The position numbers were made by a program, and so were the translations under genes. The notes beneath the pieces were generated by a model. It had not been told where the DNA came from. It worked only from the letters and a program-made list of their open reading frames with translations, and ran no database searches. Positions 42,665 through 53,759 of a DNA stretch of 64,000 nt are shown here, one piece after another. Source of the stretch: Asterella californica (Eukaryota > Streptophyta > Marchantiopsida > Marchantiales > Aytoniaceae); the NCBI GenBank assembly GCA_036924285.1, contig JAYKYS010000014.1, positions 3,906,001 through 3,970,000 of the forward strand, written 5' to 3'. The stretch's first letter is position 1. The number at the start of each line of letters is the position of its first letter.

Positions 42665-45416
42665 ATGGCGGAACGACGGTGGGGACAATTTCCTTCTGAT
42701 AATGTCAATTATCATAGAAGAAGGCGCCCTAGTGGTTCACAAGTTATCCGCATTCCGGAGGATTTGTTAGACATGTACGAGGGGTTGCGAAACGCTTTGG
42801 GACTCGGAGTTACACACGCTCAGGTGTTGAGATGGTTGTTGGATGGTGCAGCCGGTCGCATAGATGCATTGGAGAGAGCTCGTGCAGAACATATCGCAAT
42901 GCCTGTGGATGATCGAGATGAGATCGGAGTTCAGCTGGAGGAGCCAATGATTGTTGATGGTAGTCAGGCAGTAGTCCCAGACAGTCAACAAGCGCATAGG
43001 ATCGAAGATAGCGCACCGGGCATGGCTGGGGAAGCATCGCATGATGAGTTGGAGGAAGAGCGGATTTTAGAGACCGATGATGAACCACGTACACGACAGC
43101 CGTCCGAGTATGGACTTTGGAGTCGAGAGAAGATTGTGGAGTTCTGCAAGGTCTTTCGTGTGAAATGTCCTCGTTTGGGATGTGTGTTGTATTGCACAAC
43201 TCCTGTGATCACTGTGTTGCAACAATGTTGGCAGTTGAAGTTTGGCTGCGATGTGGGTCACACAACAGTCTTTGTGACGAGAGAAATGGAGATTGATCGT
43301 GGATCACCGCATGTGATTGCACAGATGTACCACGCTGCATTGTGTGCAGGTCTAAGTTACACTTCAGTTGCGAGTATGTTAGACGTCATGAGACTACATG
43401 TTCCCACTGAGACTCATTGGTACGACTTCCAAAGTGGAGTTGGACGAGCTGTTGGATGGTGCAGTGCAGTTTTGTCCTTACGGGAGGACGTCAAGACGAC
43501 ATTACACTCGAAATTGTTGTCTTCTACCGGTACATTTTTATCACTTTTCAAATTTTGTTATCTTTTGATTGTTAGATATGACATATTTATTATTCTATGC
43601 TTATAATATGAAAATAAATTAAATTTTCTTTGTGGTGTGTAGAACCATTAGTGTTATATGTTGATTGTAGATGGGACTCGTCACGCAATGAGTACCATGG
43701 AACGGTTCCATTCATCAATGCTGCCGATAATCATGTGGTTGAAATGATTACAATGACTCGGGTGGAGGTTGAGAGCTCTTGGAGGATTGAGACAGCAGCG
43801 GTCCAAAAGGGCATCGAACGGTTGCTCGAGAAGGGCATACACATCAGCGAGATTATCCATGATGATAATCATGCTGTTGATACGATTATTGATAGGTAAT
43901 GTTTCAATACTTTTTGAAAATTTTAGAAAGTTATAAATTAGATCATAGTATTCTATTGTTAGTTTTTCATGTATTATTCATTAGATGGAATATACTTATT
44001 ATTACTCTCATACTCACATATTTTTCATTGTGCCTCAGGCATAACATATGCAACCAAAAGGATCTTTGGCACAAATGCAAAAGTATTGTGACCAAGTTCA
44101 AGGAGGAGTTACAGGATGCACGGATGTCGACTAGTGATCGTGTTATCCAAGATGCTCGGAGCCGAAGGGAGCTTGCAGTATTTTTGATCGCTCAACTGAA
44201 GGTTTTTTGTCGGACAACTGGTCTTCTTATATTAAGATCGAAGACAGTGCTTGTGAATAGGGTTGCAGAGCATCTTGCACTTCCAGCCGAAGAGTTTTGG
44301 AAAGTTGAGCGCACTCGCGATTTCAAGTACCCAGAGCTTGCAGCACAAGACATTGCGTACAAACTCAAGTCTTGGATATATACATGCGCGCGTAGTTGTA
44401 GTGAACGGTAATGTTTTTTTTACATCAAATGGCTCCAAAGTTTACATTATAGTGTTGTTCCGTTGCATTTGAATATCATTTAGCGTAATCTTCTTACATC
44501 TCTTTGTCTTTCTCAGGAGAGATACCGGTCCAGGACTAATGGTTTTGGACATCTTGACTGCGGCTTCGCATTGGGCGGGTGATCATTCGGATTGCAAATT
44601 ACTCCCTGGTGATCGTGAATGTTCATCATATGCATTCGGAGAAGATGCAAGATATCCACACGGTGGGAATACACATCATGCTGTGCGGGCTTTTTTGGCT
44701 AAACATATAACACCAGCAAAGATGCGATTCTACACTCACGCACGAGAGAATTACATGAGCGAGACATTTCACTCCGTCATCAACAAGTTTGCAACAAAGA
44801 GGATCCATTGGGAGCGTTCTCATGAGGCTCGACTAGCAAGTGCCGCTCTCGATTGGAATGAGAATATCTGTAGGGAGATAGTGGCAGTGTATCCACGTCG
44901 ACAAAATGACTCTACCGTTCGTAGGCGACCACGGACGAATAGAGTGTTAGTACGTCGGACCATCATGTGGAAAGATGAGTTGAAGAAGCGTATCTTTGGA
45001 TTTTCACATACATCGGTGCGATTTCATTTGACGTTATTCATTGCATGTTATATCTTTGTCACATGACCCTAAATTTCATATATTTCAAAGTTCTTACATG
45101 TTCAAGTTTCCTTTGATGTTATACCGTACATGGTATATTTTATCAATATATATATGAATTTTAGTATTTTATACATAATAATATTTTGTGTATATTTCCA
45201 TAAAATAAGAATTATAATGATATGATATTCTCTCTTGCATAGTACTATATAAATTTGTTTTATTATGTTTTATTATAAATTATTGAACTAAAGATTGTTA
45301 CATGACTATGTTTTCTAACATTATCGCATTGTCTTATGCAGAGCATGATTGTCTTCATTGAATTTATCAACGGAAGGGACAAATCTGCAGTTGTATATCT
45401 AGTTCAAGACATTTGA
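42665..45416 (+). CDS. DDE-transposase-like protein, five exons, intact
   Basis: The model joins 42665-43529, 43643-43895, 44039-44407, 44517-45015 and 45342-45416. All introns are GT-AG, phases are consistent, and the product is 686 aa. Residues 1-160 are hydrophilic. A Cys/His cluster (about 170-200: CPRLGC, C, C, GH) suggests zinc binding. The catalytic-like core shows D296 and D300 (YVDCRWDS), D362/D363 (IIHDDNH), the motif KDLWHKCK (380-387), H519/C522, and E578 in MSETFHSVINKFATKR followed by LASAALDWNEN. From memory this matches a DDE-type family common in fish and invertebrate genomes (Kolobok-like); the assignment is inferred. No clear terminal inverted repeats were found, so it may be an element core or a host-domesticated gene. 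Confidence 0.85.
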
Positions 45417-45870
45417 AACTTCTTTTCAGCTGCAAAACTCCTATATGATTATGTTTGAAACCAGGTTTTGAACATTTTTTGGTTATTTTGTTGTAATTTT
45501 ATCGTCTTCAATGTGGTTGAAATTGTTTTTGAGGTGAAGTTTACGACCATATTATTTTTGGAGTGTCGTGGCTTTGGCAGCGGTTCTTGAGAGTGATATT
45601 TTTCCATAAGGCTTTCTTTTCAATGTCTCAGCCCGCCAAAGTTTTAGAAGGCAAGTATTATGGAAGGTTTTAGACATCCTAACTTTGCAGAGGCGGATAA
45701 GCAAACTCCTCTGCACATATTCAAACTCGAGAATGCATTCACTGATAAGAAAGATGTACTAAACTCCTAAACACAGAAGCTCGATGACGACTGTATAAAC
45801 AGATGCTCCTTCTAGAACTCCTATACACAGATGCTCATTCTGGAATGCAATAATCTGTCATAAACAAACA
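45417..45870. other. 3' flank of transposase-like gene
   Basis: Probable 3' UTR and intergenic DNA. Short imperfect repeats of actcctaNacacagatgctc occur at about 45764-45843. Confidence 0.4.
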
Positions 45871-45884
45871 AAATTTGTAACCTC

Positions 45885-45975
45885 AATGGGGATTGAACCC
45901 ACTAAACCCCCGTTCGGGTTGAGGTTTCACAAGAGATGCATGTGCACCTCTTGGACCCGATAGCCGGGATGCAAA
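45885..45975 (-). repeat. Possible tRNA-derived SINE head
   Basis: On the minus strand ggtccaagaggtgcac is A-box-like and gtgggttcaatcccc is a strong B box about 55 nt later. The region reads like the head of a plant tRNA-derived SINE with a hairpin in between (aacctcaacccgaacggggg). No duplications or tail could be fixed. Confidence 0.45.
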
Positions 45976-46058
45976 TGCTCCTAATGACCTAATGCATGCA
46001 CTATGAGAAAGTAACAAGCTATCATAAGACAGACAGTAAACTCAGACAGACAGTAAAC

Positions 46059-46454
46059 TCAATCAACCTTGAATCCAACAAAGGATTCTCCTGGAGAGGA
46101 CCAAGTTTTCTTTACAGCGCGTTCAAGAAGCTGGAAGCTGCGTTCGCTCACTATAGCCAAACCAGAGTGCCAATGCCTTATACACCTAGAAGCGTTTTCT
46201 TGCATTCGTTGATTCTGGAAAGCCGCACAAGCCCGCCCTAGTAGTTCAGAAACATCAGTAGGGGAAGAGTACTGCTCATTGCTCTTCGAAAACTCTTTAC
46301 AAGCTTCAAAATATGCTGGGAATGAATTCTGAAGCTCGTCAGGTGTGACTGTAAGAGAACCCTGTAGCTTACCACCACTAACTACCCACTGTCCCATCTC
46401 TCCCCCTTCCCATCTTATCTTCGCCGTGTGCTTGTCTACAGTAAAGTTGGACAT
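46059..46454 (-). CDS. Unrecognised 131-codon ORF
   Basis: The ATG at 46454 opens a frame with balanced amino-acid use (MSNFTVDKHTAKIRWEGGEM..., then an alpha-helical stretch ELLGRACAAFQNQRMQ). No domain is recognised. Splice-like sites (ggtggtaagc) occur inside it, so the true gene structure may differ. It could be an exon of an unknown gene or part of a mobile element. Confidence 0.3.
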   Translation of the reverse strand: MSNFTVDKHTAKIRWEGGEMGQWVVSGGKLQGSLTVTPDELQNSFPAYFEACKEFSKSNEQYSSPTDVSELLGRACAAFQNQRMQENASRCIRHWHSGLAIVSERSFQLLERAVKKTWSSPGESFVGFKVD

Positions 46455-46865
46455 GGTTTACAACAGAGCCGGTCACAAACACTATGTGTCTGTAGGAACT
46501 TACGCCAATGCAGACTTGAAATGGAGACTTGGCCACGAAGTCGGCCTCAGTATGTATAAACAAAGTTGTACCAGCACCAAGCGAACCGCCCACTTTGCTA
46601 GCAAGAAAAGAGCGAAAGCAAAGAACTTGGAGAGCATAAACAGAAGGAAGGCCAGCACTTAGCAGTACATAAGCACAGAAGGCCAACACTTAGTTTACTG
46701 GTTCGATATGTCGTTATGGCTCTCTGTTCTTGAGTGATCTCTGTTCATTCACGTCCAGATACCATTCTCCAGTCATAGAACAAGCACTCCCGTTTGAAGC
46801 GTCCACCAAGTCTCTCTCTTCGTCAAGTGAACCAAGAGAAAAGTGAAAAGTTACGGACGTCCTAA

Positions 46866-47160
46866 ACCTCTGCTGCCAATGCTGCCGTGCGAAAATAGAT
46901 ACAAGCAAACGAACAACCTCGCGATTGAAGAAGTTCCGATCCAAGCTCAGCAGTCGAGCGATTCACATAGAGAAGACAAGATGCAGAAAAGTGCAGTACA
47001 TCGATTCACGGAGTCTGCTGCCAATGCCGCCGCGCGAATGCCTGGACAAGTAAAGCGATTTCAGAGTCTGCTGCCAATGCCCGCGCGAATGCCTGGAGAA
47101 GTGCTTGCCTGTTACATTCACGGAGTCTGGTGCCAATGCCGCCGTGCGAAAACGAGAGAG
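46866..47160. repeat. Repeats of tctgctgccaatgccgccgcgcgaa
   Basis: The word ctgctgccaatgc(c/t)gccg(t/c)gcgaa occurs at about 46870, 47021, 47065 and 47128, some copies preceded by ttcacggag. Spacing is irregular (151, 44 and 63 bp). It is GC-rich relative to its surroundings. A related ctgccaatgctgc is also at 25330. Confidence 0.7.
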
Positions 47161-47318
47161 TTTCAAACTAAGTGCATTGTAGCTTCAGAGGGCTCGGGCA
47201 GGAGAGGGCATCAAGCTGCCCGCGCCGCTGGCCCAAGTGCTTGACGCGGCTCGGTACAGTGACGTCCGGAGGGAATGATTCTCTCCGGGTCTTTTATACT
47301 CCAAGTGGGGGTTTAATT

Positions 47319-47514
47319 TCACAATTATACTTCGTAGTAATGCGTGGTTTAACTCCGATTTTCTTTTACTTTTAGGTATGTTAAGTTTACAACTATTACT
47401 CGCAGTAATGCGTGATTTAACCTCTATTTTCTCTTCACCTTCTGGTTCCTCTTAGTTCACAATTATCGCAGTAATGCGTTGCTTAGACTTTATTTTCTCT
47501 TCATCTTCTATGGT
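47319..47514. repeat. Three-unit tandem repeat, about 67 bp
   Basis: taatgcgt anchors at 47338, 47406 and 47472 (periods 68 and 66 bp). Each unit reads cacaatta...gtaatgcgtggtttaa...attttctcttcacctt. A single unit is at 41377-41441. Confidence 0.85.
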
Positions 47515-47618
47515 TGGGTGTTTGTCCTTTTGGTGTCCTCTTTCTTCTTTGTTCAGCTTGATGAGGTCGTTCTATCCATTCGTTAGATTTTGCGTCTCAT
47601 TTTCCTCGTAGTAATGAA
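47514..47618 (+). repeat. Dispersed repeat, copy 1 of 3
   Basis: ggtgtttgtccttttggt...cttgatgaggtcgttctatc...ttgcgtctcattttc is similar in order to 57691-57793 and 58430-58525. The type of element is unknown. Confidence 0.55.
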
Positions 47619-47619
47619 G

Positions 47620-50600
47620 ACTTACTTAAAAATGCTGATGTACTTACTGCGATCATTTTCTGCATGACACTGTTTTGCTGGACGACAACACTCCAATGGA
47701 AACCGATGACAAAGACACGATGAAGATCCAGCTTCTTGGTGGTGAATACGTACTCGTCAAGGAAGTCTTGCACGTTCTCGCATTCCATAAGATCTTATTT
47801 CCGAATTCACTTCACTCTTTCTTATCGATCGCTCCATTGACAACTGATGGTTTCTAAGTTACCACGCCATATCAAACGCCTAGGTAGAATTACATGTTAC
47901 CTTTTAGTATGTGTTTTCTTGATATATTTTAGTATTGTATTGCGATTTGAAGGTAAGATAAAATGAGATTGAATTCTAAAACTAAATTTACCTACAACAG
48001 TAGCGGACAAAGAAAAATGCTCTCAAACGTGACGTAAATTAGAGGAGGGGAACATGTGGAGACATCCTTGCAGAACGTCGATCGTCTTGCATGTATGGAG
48101 CGGTGTTAAATCCCAGGTGCCCCTCTAAATATTCCTGGTAACCAGGACGACTCCATTGTGCGGGTGGGTGGGCTGTCCGCGGACAGAGGAGTTCAACCAG
48201 TATACCCGAAATAGAATTCGTTGCGGATAGAATTTGTTCCCAGAAAATAACAATATACACATAATTCTAAAAGTCTCACTTGCATAACATTTTACATTAT
48301 ATATATATTTATATAAATTTATTTATTTATTTATTTAATTGTTATCTATTTTTTCACTAGAAAAATTTAAGTAATAAACTAAAATTCACTAAAATATGTT
48401 ATGGTATTAATCAACATCTCGCATACTTACTTTAGAGAACATGTTTGTTAACACTCTTCTTACGTTTTATGTCTGAGTCTTCTCGAGTCTCTAGACTGGT
48501 TAATTTTAATATTTATAAAATATTTTGATTTTTTATCAACTTCATATAAAATTTTCGCTTAATATTTATATTTTTTCTGGTTAAGAACAAACGGGCAGAA
48601 GTTCTCAGTACGTGTATATCCAGTTAAGTAAATAATTAAATCAAAAATTTATATAATGTGATTCCACTTCAAAACTAACGATTTGGTGTCAGACTGAAAA
48701 TATTGAAATGAAATTTTGATGGTCTTTTAGAACAAAACAGAATATTCTCTCTAACCTGGAAATACACGAGAAACAGAAAACGAATTTTATTCTTTATTTT
48801 TATATCGACACCTGAGGTTTAATAAAGAGAAAACCCAGATAAATTCTGTCCATATCTTGTGAGCAGCGAGTGCAAATCGATACCAAGCCAAGCATCCATT
48901 TCGGGAAGAGAACATCAAGCAGACAACAACATTGCGACGATACAGGGAGAGAAGAATCTGGCTTTATGTCGGTCAGTATTAGACAAGTTTATTCTGTCAC
49001 CACTCTGGTATAATTTACTCGATATGAATAGTGTGTACCCACGTGACGTAACAGTCGAATTGCACTGCATTTTGAACTACTAATCCTACAAGCTTGGAGA
49101 ACTGATCACTTCCTGTTATGATCATCTGATGCTTGAGATCGAATCTCGGCCCTCGAGGTTTATCTGTACGACCAATTAGTACCGTTCTCGGTTGACATTT
49201 TAGATCTTCCCAGAGAAAACAAAACGAGCTAGCTGGGGACAAACATTGCAACTGGGATTTAAGCTTCTGGAAGCTAAGCCTGGAACCATCCTGGACAGAC
49301 TTACTGAGAAGGTGTTTATCTTTTCACTGTATTTTCACATATAGAAAATGGAATAACACGAGGGTATAATAGGGGTGTCAAAGTTGTAATTTTTTTTGAA
49401 ATATTAAAGATCCCATGAGTTATTACTTCTAAAAGACGTTTGCTGTTGTTTTTTGCGAGCGTTTATGTTATGGATTTTCACTCTTTTCTTTTGTTCTCTT
49501 GTGCAATAGTGAATCGACTCCTCTAAGTACTTATTTTGAGTGTAAAAATCTTAAAAAAAATTAATACAGAGATCATAATGTCCATTCACAAGGACGAACC
49601 AGAGAGAGTAATAGTTCTACACAAAGTTATTCGTGATGAAATTACAACTTTTTCTCTCTCGACTATTGAGAATTATGTCATTTTAACTTTTACAACCCTA
49701 ATAGGAAAGAATTAGCAAATGATACAAGTAAAAGTTTAGTAATGATAAGCAAACAAGAAGAAGGAAAGAGGAACAAGAACTAGAAAACATTAATATAAAA
49801 ATGGAGTAGACTATTTCGTCTGTGGAAAAGACCAAAGAAGATGTAACCTCAGATGATGTAGAGCATCTCCACCCGTATAGCGATAAAGATAATTTTATGT
49901 CTATCTCAGAGTCAGGGAATAAAGGATCTTTATTGTAAAATATCAAATTTTCCTACTGCTGGTTTTCTAATTGGATCTTTAGATTAAAAACAAGCTTGAA
50001 AATGAAGTGCTCACTGCATGAAATAGATTCACAAGCTATAATTACAAAAATTGGCAAGTTGGATCTACGAGAAGTGTCCTAATAGTGTGATTAATACTAT
50101 GTTAAAAGATCTTTATTGTGATATTTAAATTAGAGAAGCGCAGTAACTTTACATAATCTATTAAATTATAGTGTAATATGAAGATTAGCTATGGGAAGAT
50201 TTCCTTCAACTGGTTAGAGAAGCCTTTAGAGAGGTGCAGCGGAGATACCTTTACACTCAAACTTGATGTGTTGAACTTTGCTGTATCTACCTATAAAAAG
50301 AGTAGATGAAACTATATTGTTATATTCGAAATCTTATCTGGGTAATTTTGCTTTTTGAATATATTTTTCATAGTTATGATCTCAAGCTTAATTGTTATCC
50401 AAGAAAAGAATAGGAAGAATAAAGAAAAATATTCTAAAGAATAAAATTTTACAAGATAATACATGATCAAGTTCAAAAACTGATGGTGTCATCTTTAAAC
50501 CTCAATAGTCCGCTTGTGAATGCATAACAAAAGAAAGTCTCCTAAAAATAGTTGAATAATGTTGATAAAAAAATACTGATTATATTTTAATATAAAAATA

Positions 50601-52970
50601 ATCAATATTATAGTAATAACAATAAACAGAATACTGAATAAGCGATGTTGATAAATCATCCAATGTAATAATATTTTGCACTAATACAAGCGTATTAGTG
50701 AATGAATTGGTAAGATCAATTTTACAACTATCTTTCTAAACAAAAGGAACTTTGTTTATCATCATTTAGTCATAAAATGATTAAAATATAGTCGTTTTTC
50801 CTCAGCAGTCAGGCTTGTAAAGGTGTAAAGGACTGCATGAACACCATATCCCGTTGAACATGGACATGAAACACTCCGGAGAGGCGCAGAAATAAATCAA
50901 ACTTAACTATAGAACCAGACTTAAACGTCAGACTCTTCATCTTGACTACGCCAAGATTTAACCATCCTCCATAAATGACCACAGTATCCAAGAGTTACTG
51001 TGGACAACTATGCTAGCTGTAGGATAAGAATGGTGCCACGTTTCTGACGTCCTCATTTAACATAAAGAAATATGGATATCTAATTTTATTCGAAAGCTAT
51101 AGACATCATCCAAAGTTCCATCATGAAACACTTTACTTCAAAATAAAATAAAATAATTTATTTCTATGGAGAAACCCAATGAAAAGGACTCGATTTACAA
51201 CTCTACCTTACTGGGTAATATGAAGAAGAGAAAAAAAGACTCTTGCCCCACAGAAGCACAGGTTCCTGGAGCTACTGCAGAGATGGAGAGTGGGATCCAT
51301 GGCCATGGAGCTCTTGAGGAGGGGAACAGGAAAGAGAGTTCATTGGGCTGTTTGTTGTTTTGGTCATCAGATTCCCACCTTCCATTCCCGTTGCTCAAGG
51401 TTGATAAGATCTACTACTGTTTCTTTTCTCTTCAGGCTGTTTCTCATCGTAAGGCTTATCTCAAAAGTTTCCAAAATATCTTGGTTTCAAGTTTCAACTA
51501 CGTACGTGGGGGAGTGTTTTACTGTCAAGATTCTTCGACATCGACTATCGCCAATGCTGTTCCTCCTCGTGGATGCTTATGCCGATAAGCATTCAGCACA
51601 TGCTCTCTTTCCTCTGGCTCATTATCCTTATTCGCAGTTCACCACGATACTTGTTTACTATGTTCATTAGACGGAGTTTAGACTCTACTTGGTTCTCAGG
51701 CTTCCCTCATCACGCAACGAAAATGGACTACGGTAGCGGTTGTGGTAATTATATCAAGGATCGTGGTGATATATCGTAATTATATCTTATTATATCATTT
51801 TGATAAACTTGCTTATTATCATATTCTTTGTGTCTTCCATCCGAAGATAGAAAAGTGCAACAAGCTTAATTTATTACCTAACTCTTTCTGGCAAAAAGGT
51901 TAGGTAATAAAAGAGTGTATCATTTAAATTATTACTTTTTGTTTGCAAGCTGTGGCACTTGTAGTCAGGAAGAAGAGTTGATCCGCACTCCATTTATGGG
52001 TTATGTTTGGACCGCCATGTAACGGTAAGTCCAGTTATCATTTGAGACTAATATACATGACTTTAATTTTTCCTGACAGCTTATTATGCTGTTTCCATCT
52101 AAGACTTAAATCTTTTTCGATAGCAGAAAGGGAACAAAAGTTCCAGAAGTTGATCGAGCATGCTTACTTCTTCATTATCTTTGTTGTTGCTTGAAGAACT
52201 TATTCATTTTGGTAGCTGGATCAACAAACATACAGTCCAGTCTAAAGAAAAGAGCCCTTACGACAGAGGAGGGAGGAAGACACTCCAGTACCTAATTGTT
52301 GTTTTGATCTTGTGCCCAACACTGAAGCAAAAGTATATAGCTGTTGTTGATTAGGCCGCTTGCTCCAAAGCTTGGAAAATGAACTTCTATATTTCGATTT
52401 TAGTGTATCCTGGCAAGAACCTTATGTGAAAAACCCCCAAATTTAATGTTAAAATCACCAAATACCAGAAAATAATTTACATGGAATGCCCTGTTTTCCA
52501 GGTCTATATAAGCCATTGTTTATAGTTTAACTACAACTGTGATGGCTTTTTACAATAAATTTTCTTTCGCTGAAGAGTGACTGTACAACTACAGTAGTGT
52601 AGTAATCGTTAACTTCTCACAGTGACTGTGCGCAACTGCATGAGAGAACTATGTAGATCTATACCACATCAGACGCTTTAGCTTATGGAGGTTTTACAAA
52701 CGGCACTGATTTTTTTATTCTTACTCTACACAGAGCGTGTCTCTTATATTCAAGTTTAAAGCACTCGTCTTCTTTATACCATATCTTAACGTTCGTTTTT
52801 ATGATTCGCGATTTGTCAACACATATAGTTAGACCTTTTCGCGCTACGGGAAAGAAGTCTCTATATCTTTCACATTTTAGCAAAAGAATTATTGCACAAA
52901 ATGACTAATTAAATATTTTACGATTTTGTGTGAACACAAGAATGACTATAATGGTATGTTTTTTTCAGTG
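47620..52970. other. AT-rich intergenic DNA
   Basis: No recognisable gene. The frame at 51166-51588 is open but has no domain. A ttta microsatellite lies near 48310-48335. A small hairpin is at 51870-51911. Confidence 0.45.
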
Positions 52971-52976
52971 ATGATC

Positions 52977-53317
52977 TTAGAAATTTGTTTGATTACACCT
53001 TAGTAGGTTTGTTGTGCTTTATCACATTTCTCTTAGTGATGTATTGTTTAATCATTTTTTATTAGTTACCAAAAATCAAATTAGTTATTTTATCAGGTCT
53101 TTCATCATTTTATTAGTTTTGATTGTGACTAACCTTCTGCAATTCAATCCATTCGAACAAAATTTATACACGTTACACCTATCTGAAAAACTGATGTGTG
53201 CAATCCGATATGTAACTAACATGATCAAGTCTGTCATGATATGATAAAACAGTATATCTCTAAGAGGAGTGATAAAGCAAAACAAACCTATTGGAAGTAT
53301 AATTAAACAAATATCTG
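52977..53317. mobile_element. hAT-like MITE, copy E
   Basis: An approximately 341-bp element flanked by gtgatgat on both sides (52969-52976, 53318-53325), an exact 8-bp duplication. The left arm is cttagaaatttgtttgatta and the right arm ends aattaaacaaatatctg. Internal words correspond to those of copies A and F. Confidence 0.78.
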
Positions 53318-53369
53318 GTGATGATACCTACTTCTTCGTTCCTTGATGATCCAGACATCTGGACACAGT

Positions 53370-53744
53370 CAGAAATTGGCTTGATCATACCCGCAGTAGG
53401 TTCTGTGAGCTTGATCATACCCCTCTTAACTATGTCTGGCTTGATCACACCCCTGACTGGCTATTGCCTGTAAAACCAGTCACTTTGTGATGTTATTCAG
53501 ATGTGAGACTGCACATATTAAAGGAATGAGAATATGGATAGTCTAACGTATCTTTAATTTCAAATATTTTGAATTACAGTGATATTTGGTCGAGGTTGAA
53601 AGTACTAAAATGATGAACCAAAAGATAAAATGACTGGTTCGATTGTCAATAATCCGTAAGGAGTATGATAAAGCAACCAAACGTTAAGAGGGGTATGATC
53701 AAGCTCACGGAACCTACTGGGGATATGATCAAGCCCATTCCTGG
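53370..53744. mobile_element. hAT-like MITE, copy F
   Basis: It starts cagaaattggcttgatcata and ends tgatcaagcccattcctgg. Flanking gacacagt (53362-53369 and 53745-53752) is an exact 8-bp duplication; one more shared G makes it possibly 9 bp. The arms hold three cttgatca(t/c)accc words on the left and their complements on the right. This is the best-preserved copy, only 53 bp from copy E. Confidence 0.82.
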
Positions 53745-53759
53745 GACACAGTCTCTACA

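Noticed and set aside
51166..51588. 140-codon frame
   Set aside because: No recognised domain, and the C-terminal half is low-complexity translation of T-rich DNA.
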